DNA of 8,988 nucleotides, taken from NCBI GenBank assembly GCA_035702805.1, contig DASSZN010000320.1, positions 1-8,988 of the forward strand, written 5' to 3'. A program made the translations under genes and the position numbers. This DNA comes from DASSZN01 sp035702805. GTDB lineage: Bacteria; Chloroflexota; Chloroflexia; Thermomicrobiales; Thermomicrobiaceae. The notes under the pieces are model-generated. The model worked only from the letters and a program-made list of their open reading frames with translations. It was not told where the DNA came from and searched no databases. Position 1 is the first letter of the stretch. Every line of letters begins with the position of its first letter. Of this stretch, positions 1-5,152 are shown in pieces.

Positions 1-1
1 C

Positions 2-274
2 CGGGCGGCGTCCGGCGAGGTGGATCGGGCGGCCACGTGCCGGGAACTGGAGCGGCTCGCCCGGCGGCTCGACGTGCTGGCCGGTGAACTCTGGGCGACC
101 CTGGAGACCGAGGCGGTCGACGTGCTGGTGCCGGCGGATACCCTGTCCCGCTCGGTGCGGAACGCGCCGTCGACCTTCGACCCGACCGACGCGCTCGACG
201 CGCTCGAGCAGGCGACCCGGCTGCTGGGGCGCTCGCGCAGCCTGCGGCGCCTATCCACCGGCCGCGCCCACTGA
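2..274 (+). CDS. C-terminal fragment of an unrecognised protein
   Basis: The frame is open from the left edge and stops at TGA 272-274, giving 90 residues. A GTG at position 20 could be read as a start, but the only purine-rich stretch (GGCGAGG) abuts it with no spacing, so I read this as the tail of a longer gene. The fragment is charged and probably helical: an Arg/Glu/Leu-rich segment (about residues 12-40) is followed by LVPADTLSRS and a second helix near DALDALEQATRLL. No catalytic motif is visible. Codon third positions are strongly G/C in this frame, unlike the Arg-rich reading in the frame starting at 84. It converges on the DUF2382 gene across 58 bp. Function unknown. Confidence 0.6.
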   Translation, partial: RAASGEVDRAATCRELERLARRLDVLAGELWATLETEAVDVLVPADTLSRSVRNAPSTFDPTDALDALEQATRLLGRSRSLRRLSTGRAH

Positions 275-332
275 CGCCGACTTCGCCTTCCGGGCACACG
301 TCGCGCGGCGCGCACCCCGCCCGCCACGCCGG

Positions 333-1172
333 TCACCACCCGAGCAGTCGCCGCAGCCGGCTCCCCAGCGGTTCGTCGCTCGCGCCCGGGCTCCCCGGTG
401 GAACGGTCCGCCGCTGGTGGAGCAACCGCGCCCCGGCAGGGTTATCGACCTCGGCGCGCTCGCGGCGCAGCGGCTCCTCGAACACCCGGCGCTCGCTCCG
501 CCGCACCCGCTGGATGTGCAGCTCCTCGGCGAGCACCAACCGGCGGCTCACCATCTGCTCCTCCGCGTAGACCGGCACGACCAGGACGTCCCCCTCCTCC
601 CAGGGAGCCACCCGCTCGGAGACCACCTCGCCGACGGGAACGTGCTCCACGTCGACCTCCTCGTGCACCGACTCGAGCTCGAGCCGCCCGGGAACCTCCG
701 CGACCTCGGTCCGGACGCGGACCTCGCCCGCGTCGTGCCAGGCGCGGACCGGGACGAGTTCCTCGCGGCGCAGCTCGAGCACGTCGCCGTCGCGCACCAG
801 CACGTCGGCGTCGACCCAGGCCGCGCCGTCGGCGCGCTCGGCGGGCAGAGCGGCGGTCTCCTGTGCCGGCTCCCGACTCCACGGCTCGCCGGTGAGCGCC
901 GGGCCGGCCGGCTCCGCGGCGCCCGCCCCGGCGACGAGCCCTGAGTCGACGCTCAGGTGGACGCAGCCGCGCTCGACCCCGGCGATCGTCGCGACCGGGA
1001 TGCGTCGGACGGACGGGAAGAGCGGGCCGCCGGCGACGACGAGTTCGTGGCGATGTACCTCCGTCACCGTTCCGATTTTCGAGCCGTCCGCCGTGACGAC
1101 GTCCCAGCCGCGGCCGATGCGCCAGACGCGCCGCGCCCGCTGGGGCAACTCGCCGGATACCTGGCTGGACAT
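333..1172 (-). CDS. DUF2171/PRC-barrel-like plus DUF2382 (YsnF/AvaK-type) stress protein
   Basis: 279 residues from ATG at 1172, preceded on the minus strand by an AGGGGG ribosome site about 7 nt away. An upstream in-frame start at 1343 would add 57 Cys/Arg-rich residues with no such site. Residues 18-75 form a small beta domain (GWDVVTADGSKIGTV, then FPSVRRIPVATI) like PRC-barrel/DUF2171 modules. A variable Ala/Pro/Glu linker follows (80-118). Residues about 130-242 match the DUF2382 pattern: LELRREELVPV, GEVRVRTEV, DVLVVPVYAEEQMV and LAEELHIQRV, rich in alternating Val/Glu. The family is linked to general stress in Gram-positive and deep-branching bacteria, but its molecular role is unknown. 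No signal peptide or membrane helix is visible, so it is probably cytoplasmic. It is divergent from the membrane protein at 1370. Domain calls are by pattern memory. Confidence 0.85.
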   Translation of the reverse strand: MSSQVSGELPQRARRVWRIGRGWDVVTADGSKIGTVTEVHRHELVVAGGPLFPSVRRIPVATIAGVERGCVHLSVDSGLVAGAGAAEPAGPALTGEPWSREPAQETAALPAERADGAAWVDADVLVRDGDVLELRREELVPVRAWHDAGEVRVRTEVAEVPGRLELESVHEEVDVEHVPVGEVVSERVAPWEEGDVLVVPVYAEEQMVSRRLVLAEELHIQRVRRSERRVFEEPLRRERAEVDNPAGARLLHQRRTVPPGSPGASDEPLGSRLRRLLGW

Positions 1173-1301
1173 CTGGCAGCCCCCTGTCCCGGGCGGCGCC
1201 GGCACCGATTCGCCACGCCGCCAACCGTTCGAACCGGCTGGCCGGCCGCAAGGCGGATGCCACCCATCCCGGCTGGCACGTCGGTTGCGTTCTCTGCACC
1301 C

Positions 1302-1325
1302 GGAACACCGGCGTTCTCCGGCGTT
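1302..1325 (+). promoter_or_regulatory. possible ECF-sigma-type promoter for the membrane protein
   Basis: GGAAC (1302-1306) is followed after 15 bp by CGTT (1322-1325), which resembles GGAAC/CGT(T) promoters used by extracytoplasmic-function sigma factors. The start codon at 1370 lies about 45 bp downstream. The same stretch holds a direct repeat CCGGCGTTC (1308-1316 and 1318-1326). The spacer is slightly short for many ECF groups, and no housekeeping -35/-10 pair is evident here. Confidence 0.25.
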
Positions 1326-1369
1326 CACGGCATTCGTACGCACCTTCTATTCCCGGCAAGGAGGCATCC

Positions 1370-2065
1370 ATGGCCGAGGAAGTCACATCCACGAACACCC
1401 CACCGGTCGAGCCAATGCCCGAGGACCGGCCTATCCGGGAGGAGCGCCCGGTGCGCGTCGAGCGTCCGCTCGTCGCGGACCCGCCGGTGCAGCAGGCCGC
1501 CGCGCCGGTCTTTGTCGAGCCGCCGGTCGTCGACGCCTCGCGGGCGATCGACCGGCTGCGCTGGGGACCAATCGTCGGCGGCATCCTGATCACGCTGGCC
1601 GGCCTGATCGTCTTCGACGTGCTGGGGCTGGCCGTCGGCTTTCCGGTGTTCAACCCCGCCAGCCCGACCCTGAGTGACCTCGGGACGGGCGCCGGCATCT
1701 GGGGCGCCGTCAGCGCGCTGGTCGCCTTCTTCATCGGCGGCTGGCTGGCCGGCCGCACCACCGCGCCCGGCGTCGGCGTGCGGTCGACCGTCTCCGGCAC
1801 GGTGAACGGGGCGATGGTCTGGGCCAGCACGCTGCTGGTACTGGTCGTGCTGGGCCACTTCGGCATCAGCAACTCCCTGGGCTACTTCGGCGCGACGGTC
1901 AGCGCCCTGGCCGCCGGGCTGCACGGCGCCGGATCGTCCGCGCTGGGGGCCGCCACGAACAACGCCTGGGGCACCTTCGTCGCGCTGGTGCTGACGCTGA
2001 TCTGCGCTGCCGTGGGCGGCTGGCTCGGCTACACCTCCCAGCCGGCGCGGCGCACGCTGGCTTGA
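1370..2065 (+). CDS. four-helix integral membrane protein of unknown function
   Basis: 231 residues from ATG 1370, with a near-perfect AAGGAGG (1358-1364) five bases upstream. Residues 1-60 are a hydrophilic, Pro/Glu/Arg/Val-rich cytoplasmic tail (for example REERPVRVERPLV). Four hydrophobic segments follow: about 65-90 (VGGILITLAGLIVF), 106-127 (ending FFIGGWLAGR), 140-163 (ASTLLVLVVLGHFG) and 199-221 (ALVLTLICAAVGGWLGY). The GGWLAGR and GGWLGY motifs at the ends of helices 2 and 4 suggest an internal two-fold repeat of helix pairs. No transport or catalytic signature is visible. It is divergent from the DUF2382 gene and ends at a strong hairpin, so it is probably monocistronic. An envelope or stress role is inferred only from neighbours. 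Confidence 0.85.
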   Translation: MAEEVTSTNTPPVEPMPEDRPIREERPVRVERPLVADPPVQQAAAPVFVEPPVVDASRAIDRLRWGPIVGGILITLAGLIVFDVLGLAVGFPVFNPASPTLSDLGTGAGIWGAVSALVAFFIGGWLAGRTTAPGVGVRSTVSGTVNGAMVWASTLLVLVVLGHFGISNSLGYFGATVSALAAGLHGAGSSALGAATNNAWGTFVALVLTLICAAVGGWLGYTSQPARRTLA

Positions 2066-2094
2066 CGCCGGCCCGGTCACGTTCGACTCCGCTA

Positions 2095-2121
2095 CGCCCC
2101 GCCTCGAATCGAGGCGGGGCG
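2095..2121 (+). terminator. strong hairpin terminator after the membrane protein gene
   Basis: A perfect 12-bp stem (left arm 2095-2106 CGCCCCGCCTCG, right arm 2110-2121) closes a 3-nt AAT loop, 29 bp past the stop codon at 2065. The downstream run is only weakly T-rich (CTCGTGTGT), as is usual in such GC-rich DNA. It separates the membrane protein gene from the dinB-like promoter. Confidence 0.75.
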
Positions 2122-2160
2122 CTCGTGTGTCCGCCGGTCGGGCCGCGGCCGGTCTCTCGC

Positions 2161-2189
2161 TTGACAGCCGGGAACCGCCCTGATACTGT
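2161..2189 (+). promoter_or_regulatory. sigma70-type promoter with extended -10 for the DinB-family gene
   Basis: A perfect -35 TTGACA (2161-2166) is separated by 17 bp from TACTGT (2184-2189). TGA immediately precedes the -10, giving an extended -10 (TGnTAnnnT). Transcription would start near 2196, about 47 nt before the GTG start. This is the clearest promoter in the window. Confidence 0.75.
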
Positions 2190-2191
2190 AC

Positions 2192-2216
2192 GTTCATAGA
2201 ACATATGTTCGCGAAC
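2192..2216. promoter_or_regulatory. LexA/SOS box (Gram-positive type) within an array of GTTC/GAAC half-sites
   Basis: GAACATATGTTC (2199-2210) matches the core of the Bacillus/actinobacterial LexA box (GAAC-N4-GTTC, classic form CGAACATATGTTCG), with 13 of 14 extended positions. It lies at the predicted transcription start, where a bound repressor would block initiation. It is flanked by further half-sites at 2192-2195 (GTTC) and 2213-2216 (GAAC), so the region reads GTTC-N3-GAAC-N4-GTTC-N2-GAAC. The target gene belongs to the family named after SOS-induced dinB of B. subtilis, which supports the assignment. Confidence 0.8.
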
Positions 2217-2242
2217 GAGGTATATGAGCGAGGAGCCCGACC

Positions 2243-2758
2243 GTGGACGCCGTCACCATCCTGCGCGGAGAACTGGCGCAGGGCCACCAGCTTCTGGAGC
2301 AGGCGGTCGCCGACCTCACGCCGGAGCAGCTACACCATCGCTGGGAGGGCGGGACTATCCAGTCGATCGCGACGATCTACGCCCACACCGTCATGGCCGA
2401 GGACCGGCTGATGAGCCAGAACGTCCAGGGCCAGACGCCGCGCTTCGAGCGGGACGGCTGGGCAGAGCGGGTGGGCATCGCCATGATCCCCTTCGGCGGC
2501 GACTACGCCGGCTGGGTTGCCGGCGTCCCGTCCGCCGACGTCGCGGCGCTGCGCGCCTACGCCGAGGCGGTCTACGCCGACACCGACGCCTACCTCGACA
2601 CGCTCGCGGCGCGCGACCTCGAGCGCACCATCTCCTTTGTCAGCGAGATGCCGCTCGGCTCGTTCCTGGCGACGGTCATCGCCTGGCATGCCGTCCACCA
2701 CGGCGGTGAGGTGTGTGCCCTCAAGGGCGTGCTCGGCGGCAAGGGCCTGCCATTCTAG
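2243..2758 (+). CDS. dinB: DinB-family four-helix-bundle protein (putative metal-dependent, SOS-controlled)
   Basis: 171 residues from GTG 2243, with GAGGAG (2230-2235) seven bases upstream. An in-frame TGA at 2225-2227 rules out a longer start. The length fits the DinB/YfiT superfamily, whose four-helix bundle binds a divalent metal through three His residues. Here H48 lies in IYAHTVMAEDRL, and H149 and H153 lie in IAWHAVHHGGE, the expected HxxxH spacing near the C-terminus. Relatives include thiol-dependent transferases (mycothiol or bacillithiol S-transferases); the substrate cannot be read from the sequence. The SOS box upstream points to DNA-damage induction. This is not E. coli DinB (DNA polymerase IV), despite the shared name. 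The protein is soluble, with no signal peptide. It appears monocistronic. Confidence 0.88.
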   Translation: MDAVTILRGELAQGHQLLEQAVADLTPEQLHHRWEGGTIQSIATIYAHTVMAEDRLMSQNVQGQTPRFERDGWAERVGIAMIPFGGDYAGWVAGVPSADVAALRAYAEAVYADTDAYLDTLAARDLERTISFVSEMPLGSFLATVIAWHAVHHGGEVCALKGVLGGKGLPF

Positions 2759-2949
2759 CCCGGACCGCGCCGCACGTTCCCGCCAACCTCCGGGACGTGA
2801 CCCCGCCTCGGTGAAGGCAGGCACGGATACCGTTTCGGCTGGGAGCACAACATCCGGCGCCCGTCAGGGAGGCGCGCCGGGAGCCGGCCCCTCGTCCGAT
2901 CGCCGAACAGCCCTCCTCCGGTGCCCCGCGCGGAACGGGACGTGCTGTG

Positions 2950-2991
2950 CCATGGTCGCGAGGAGCCACCGTCGCGGCCACGGTTGCATTT
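2950..2991 (+). terminator. hairpin with T-rich tail (terminator or leader attenuator)
   Basis: CCATGGTCGCGA (2950-2961) pairs with TCGCGGCCACGG (2972-2983). That is a 12-position stem with one A-C mismatch and one G-U pair, around a 10-nt loop. TTGCATTT follows (2984-2991). It is 191 bp past the dinB-like stop and about 75 bp before the DUF3618 start. It may end dinB read-through or lie in the leader of the DUF3618 transcript. Confidence 0.4.
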
Positions 2992-3044
2992 CCGGCGAGC
3001 CGGGAGCGGGCCGGGCAGCAGGGGCGGGCACGTAGGGGCAGTCG

Positions 3045-3051
3045 AAGGAGG
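3045..3051 (+). promoter_or_regulatory. ribosome binding site that fixes the TTG start of the DUF3618 gene
   Basis: AAGGAGG sits six bases before TTG at 3058-3060. The alternative in-frame ATG at 2947 has no comparable site, overlaps the hairpin, and would add an Arg/Gly-rich stretch. Confidence 0.75.
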
Positions 3052-3057
3052 ACGACC

Positions 3058-3600
3058 TTGGCCGAGCCACAGGACGAGAAGCACGCGGGCACGTCACCGG
3101 CAGAGCAGGCCGGGATCCACGCCGCGACCGGCGAGGAGACGCCCGGGGAGATCCGCGAGGAGATCGCCCAGACCCGGGCCGAGATGAGCGAGACGATCGA
3201 CGCCATCCAGCAGGAACTCCGGCCCGAGCGCCTGCAGCGCGAGGCGGCCGCCATGCTGCGCCAGGAGGCCAACGAGCGGGTCGACCGATTGGTCAGCGAG
3301 GTCACCCGTCGCGCCAGCCAGGCCGGCGCGGCGGCGCAGCAGCTCTCGCGTGAGGCGATGACGCGCGTCGACGCCGCGCGCGTCCGCGTCACCGGCGAGA
3401 CGCCGACCGAGACCGGCCGGCAGACGCGGCAGGAGCTGCACACCGCGGCTCGGCGGCTCGGGGACTGGGTGCGGCGGGAGCCGCTCACGGTCGCGGCCGT
3501 CACCACGGTGGTCGTCGCGTCCGTCGTCATCATCGTGCGGATGCCGCGCGACGCCCACGACGCGCGCGTCCGGCAGCTCCAGCGCCGCGCCCGGAACTGA
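3058..3600 (+). CDS. DUF3618 domain membrane-anchored protein
   Basis: 180 residues from TTG 3058. Residues 1-28 are hydrophilic. Residues 29-62 carry the DUF3618 signature: PGEIREEIAQTRAEMSETID, then AIQQELRPERLQREA. Family members typically read EIR.DIE.TRAEM..TvdaLe..l.P. Residues 60-135 are predicted amphipathic helix or coiled coil (Ala/Arg/Glu/Gln-rich). One hydrophobic segment near 142-161 (LTVAAVTTVVVASVVIIV) follows Arg/Glu and precedes a basic C-terminal tail (RVRQLQRRARN). This suggests a long cytoplasmic helix anchored at the inner membrane. DUF3618 genes often travel with other small envelope-stress genes, but the function is unknown. Here it stands alone between two hairpins. 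Confidence 0.85.
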   Translation: MAEPQDEKHAGTSPAEQAGIHAATGEETPGEIREEIAQTRAEMSETIDAIQQELRPERLQREAAAMLRQEANERVDRLVSEVTRRASQAGAAAQQLSREAMTRVDAARVRVTGETPTETGRQTRQELHTAARRLGDWVRREPLTVAAVTTVVVASVVIIVRMPRDAHDARVRQLQRRARN

Positions 3601-3608
3601 GGACCGGC

Positions 3609-3633
3609 GGACGACCGCGGATCGCGGCCGTCC
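3609..3633 (+). terminator. hairpin terminator after the DUF3618 gene
   Basis: GGACG-A-CCGCG (3609-3619) pairs with CGCGG-C-CGTCC (3623-3633): ten pairs with one A-C mismatch and a 3-nt loop, starting 9 bp after the stop codon. It has no T-run. The position and GC-rich stem favour termination. Confidence 0.5.
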
Positions 3634-3661
3634 CGTATCGCGCGACCCGACCGCGCGCCCG

Positions 3662-3667
3662 TACAAT
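3662..3667 (+). promoter_or_regulatory. -10 box (TACAAT) upstream of the methyltransferase gene
   Basis: TACAAT matches TATAAT at five of six positions and is the most AT-rich spot in a very GC-rich intergenic region. It lies 54 bp before the start at 3722. No recognisable -35 is found 16-18 bp upstream, so the promoter would need activation or use another sigma specificity. Confidence 0.4.
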
Positions 3668-3721
3668 GCCGGTGCGGCCCCCGGGTATCGAGCGGCCGCG
3701 CGGGAGCGGTGAGGGGGAGCG

Positions 3722-4363
3722 ATGGCGCGCGACGACTATGAGGCGCGGCTGGACGCCTATCTCGAGGGGCTCGTCCCGGCGCGGGCGCCCGAGCTCGTGG
3801 CGATGGAGGAGTACGCCCGGCAGCACCGCTTCCCGATCATCGGGCCGGCGGCCGGGCAGTTCTGTTACCAGCTCGCCCGCCTGGCCGGCGCGCGCCGCGT
3901 CTTCGAGATGGGCTCCGGCTACGGCTACTCGACCGCCTGGTTCGCCCGGGCCGTCCGCGAGAACGGCGGCGGGGAGGTCTACCACGTCGTCTGGGACGAG
4001 GACCTCTCTTCCCGTGCCCGCGGCCACCTCTCCCGGCTCGGCCTCGCCGACTTGATCCAGTTTCGCGTCGGCGAGGCCGTCGGCATGCTGGAGCAGACCG
4101 ACGGCCCCTTCGACCTGATCTTCAACGACATCGACAAGCACGCCTACGCCGAGGCGCTGCCGGGCATCACCGCCAGACTCCGGCCGGGCGGCCTCCTCAT
4201 CGTCGACAATACCCTCTGGTCCGGGCGCGTCTGGGACGAGACCGACCAGTCGGCCTCGACGCGCGGCATTCGCGACTTCACGCGGGCCATCACCACCGAT
4301 CCGAACTGGATCGTCTCGCTGGTGCCGATCCGCGACGGGCTGACCGTCGCCTACCGGAGGTGA
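3722..4363 (+). CDS. O-methyltransferase, class I SAM-dependent (COMT-like family 3)
   Basis: 213 residues from ATG 3722, with AGGGGG (3712-3717) four bases upstream. The length fits the cation-dependent O-methyltransferase family. Motif I, binding S-adenosylmethionine, is VFEMGSGYGYST (60-71). After strand 2, WDED (91-94) would supply the acidic ribose contact. Residues FDLIFNDIDKHAY (130-142) correspond to the family's FIDADKxxY motif: D136 is the likely metal ligand and K139 the catalytic-region Lys. D162-N163 in GGLLIVDNTLW provides the remaining metal ligands. The predicted reaction is methyl transfer to a hydroxyl on a catechol-like or other small acceptor. The substrate is unknown. It ends four bases before the SnoaL-like gene, with the two stop/start regions sharing a ribosome site, so they are probably co-translated. 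Confidence 0.88.
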   Translation: MARDDYEARLDAYLEGLVPARAPELVAMEEYARQHRFPIIGPAAGQFCYQLARLAGARRVFEMGSGYGYSTAWFARAVRENGGGEVYHVVWDEDLSSRARGHLSRLGLADLIQFRVGEAVGMLEQTDGPFDLIFNDIDKHAYAEALPGITARLRPGGLLIVDNTLWSGRVWDETDQSASTRGIRDFTRAITTDPNWIVSLVPIRDGLTVAYRR

Positions 4364-4367
4364 TGCG

Positions 4368-4781
4368 ATGGCGACAGCCATCGACCCGGCAATCCGCCGC
4401 TGGCTCGAGGAGTTCGCGGGGGCGGTGCGCGACGTCGACTACGCGCGCGGCGCGACGATGGTCGCTCCCGAGGTGGTCGGCTTCGGCACCCACGGCGGCG
4501 TGCTGGTCGGTCGCGACGCGCTGGTCGCCGGGCAGTGGCGCAACGTCTGGGGAGTGACCCGCGGCTTCACCTTCCGGCTCGACGACCTGCGCGGCGAGGT
4601 CGTCGGCGAGCGGGCCTGGGTCGCCGTGCCCTGGGACTCGCAGGGCCGCGACGACCAGGGCGCCTGGTACGACCGACCGGGCCGCGCCACCATCGTCCTG
4701 GAGCGGCGCGACGGCCGCTGGCTGGCCGTCCACACCCACTTCTCCCTCTACCCACCCACCGCGGCGCGTCCGGCGCGCTGA
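4368..4781 (+). CDS. SnoaL-like / NTF2-fold protein
   Basis: 137 residues from ATG 4368. GGAGG (4356-4360), inside the end of the upstream gene, is seven bases away, which implies translational coupling to the methyltransferase. The pattern fits the SnoaL/DUF4440 group with a cone-like NTF2 fold. An N-terminal helix pair (RRWLEEFAGAVRDVDYARGA) comes first. VVGFGTHGGVLVGRDALV (36-53) matches the usual 'v.fGt....v.G.dal' turn. WVAVPWDSQGR and ATIVLERRDGRWLAVHTHFS (107-126) are the terminal strands, with the frequent H.H.S ending. Such proteins act as isomerases, cyclases, hydrolases or plain ligand-binding folds, so the fold does not fix the reaction. No signal peptide is present. Confidence 0.82.
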   Translation: MATAIDPAIRRWLEEFAGAVRDVDYARGATMVAPEVVGFGTHGGVLVGRDALVAGQWRNVWGVTRGFTFRLDDLRGEVVGERAWVAVPWDSQGRDDQGAWYDRPGRATIVLERRDGRWLAVHTHFSLYPPTAARPAR

Positions 4782-4808
4782 CGTCGGCCGGTACGCCCCT
4801 TGCGCCCC

Positions 4809-4857
4809 TCCGGTCGAAGGGCGTGCGACGGCGCGTCCGCTCGGAGGGACGACCGGA
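4809..4857 (+). other. leader-like inverted repeat before the small Pro/Glu-rich gene
   Basis: TCCGGTCG (4809-4816) is complementary to CGACCGGA (4850-4857), enclosing 33 nt. A competing short stem pairs ACGCCCCTT (4793-4801) with AAGGGCGT (4817-4824). These overlapping alternatives lie between the SnoaL-like stop and the next start. They could be a terminator/leader structure or chance pairing in GC-rich DNA. Confidence 0.25.
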
Positions 4858-4870
4858 AAGCAGGGGAACC

Positions 4871-5104
4871 ATGCCCGGCGGCGATACCCCCGGACCGCGC
4901 CGGCACGCCACCGGCCACGAGGCCGAGGCGCGGCCCGACGAGGTCCCGCCCGAGCGCGACTCGAACCTGAACCTGGAGGAGTCGGCCACCGACAAGCAGC
5001 AGGTGACGGGCGAGGTCGAGCCACCGGCATCGCCGGGCGGCGAGCCGCCGCGGGAACCCAACGTTCCGCAGCCCCGGCACCCGTCCGAACTCGAGCACCC
5101 GTAG
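4871..5104 (+). CDS. small disordered Pro/Glu-rich hypothetical protein
   Basis: 77 residues from ATG 4871, with AGGGG (4862-4866) four bases upstream. The frame is open further upstream to 4535, but there it overlaps the SnoaL-like gene in a different frame and is very Arg-rich, so the internal ATG is preferred. The product has no Ile, Phe, Trp, Tyr or Cys, only three Leu, and many Pro, Glu, Gly and Asp. It is predicted to be wholly disordered. Segments such as ERDSNLNLEESATDKQQ and GEPPREPNVPQPRHP are repetitive in character. No known domain is visible. Small acidic disordered proteins of this sort can be stress-related, but nothing here proves that. It could also be non-coding. Confidence 0.5.
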   Translation: MPGGDTPGPRRHATGHEAEARPDEVPPERDSNLNLEESATDKQQVTGEVEPPASPGGEPPREPNVPQPRHPSELEHP

Positions 5105-5152
5105 CGCCGCCGATCCGCCCTCCCTGGTCGCCGGAGGCCCGCGTCGGCAACA

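Larger units (their letters stand above)
2759..3057. other. gene-free interval between the dinB-like and DUF3618 genes
   Basis: About 300 bp with no convincing coding frame: open readings on both strands are Arg/Pro/Ser-rich and lack good ribosome sites. The only structure I see is the hairpin at 2950-2983 and a ribosome site at 3045-3051. I found no clear -35/-10 pair for the downstream gene. Confidence 0.5.

Noticed and set aside
84..944. Long plus-strand open frame opposite the DUF2382 gene
   Set aside because: It is an antisense shadow: Arg/Pro/His/Leu-rich, no ribosome site, no domain, and the minus-strand frame has clear DUF2171-like and DUF2382 motifs.
1227..1234. GTTCGAAC palindrome in the DUF2382/membrane protein intergenic region
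   Set aside because: The half-sites are in the wrong order and spacing for a LexA box (GAAC-N4-GTTC is required); an 8-bp palindrome alone is weak evidence.
442..2287. Large minus-strand open frames overlapping the DUF2382 and membrane protein genes
   Set aside because: Their composition is Arg/Gly/Ala-biased and they lie antisense or out of frame to genes with recognisable domains and ribosome sites; GC-rich DNA leaves many frames open by chance.
2205..2411. Plus-strand reading from ATG 2205 or ATG 2224 upstream of the DinB-family start
   Set aside because: Both run out of frame with the DinB protein and give Arg/Ser-rich products. ATG 2205 lies inside the SOS box. GTG 2243 has the well-spaced GAGGAG.
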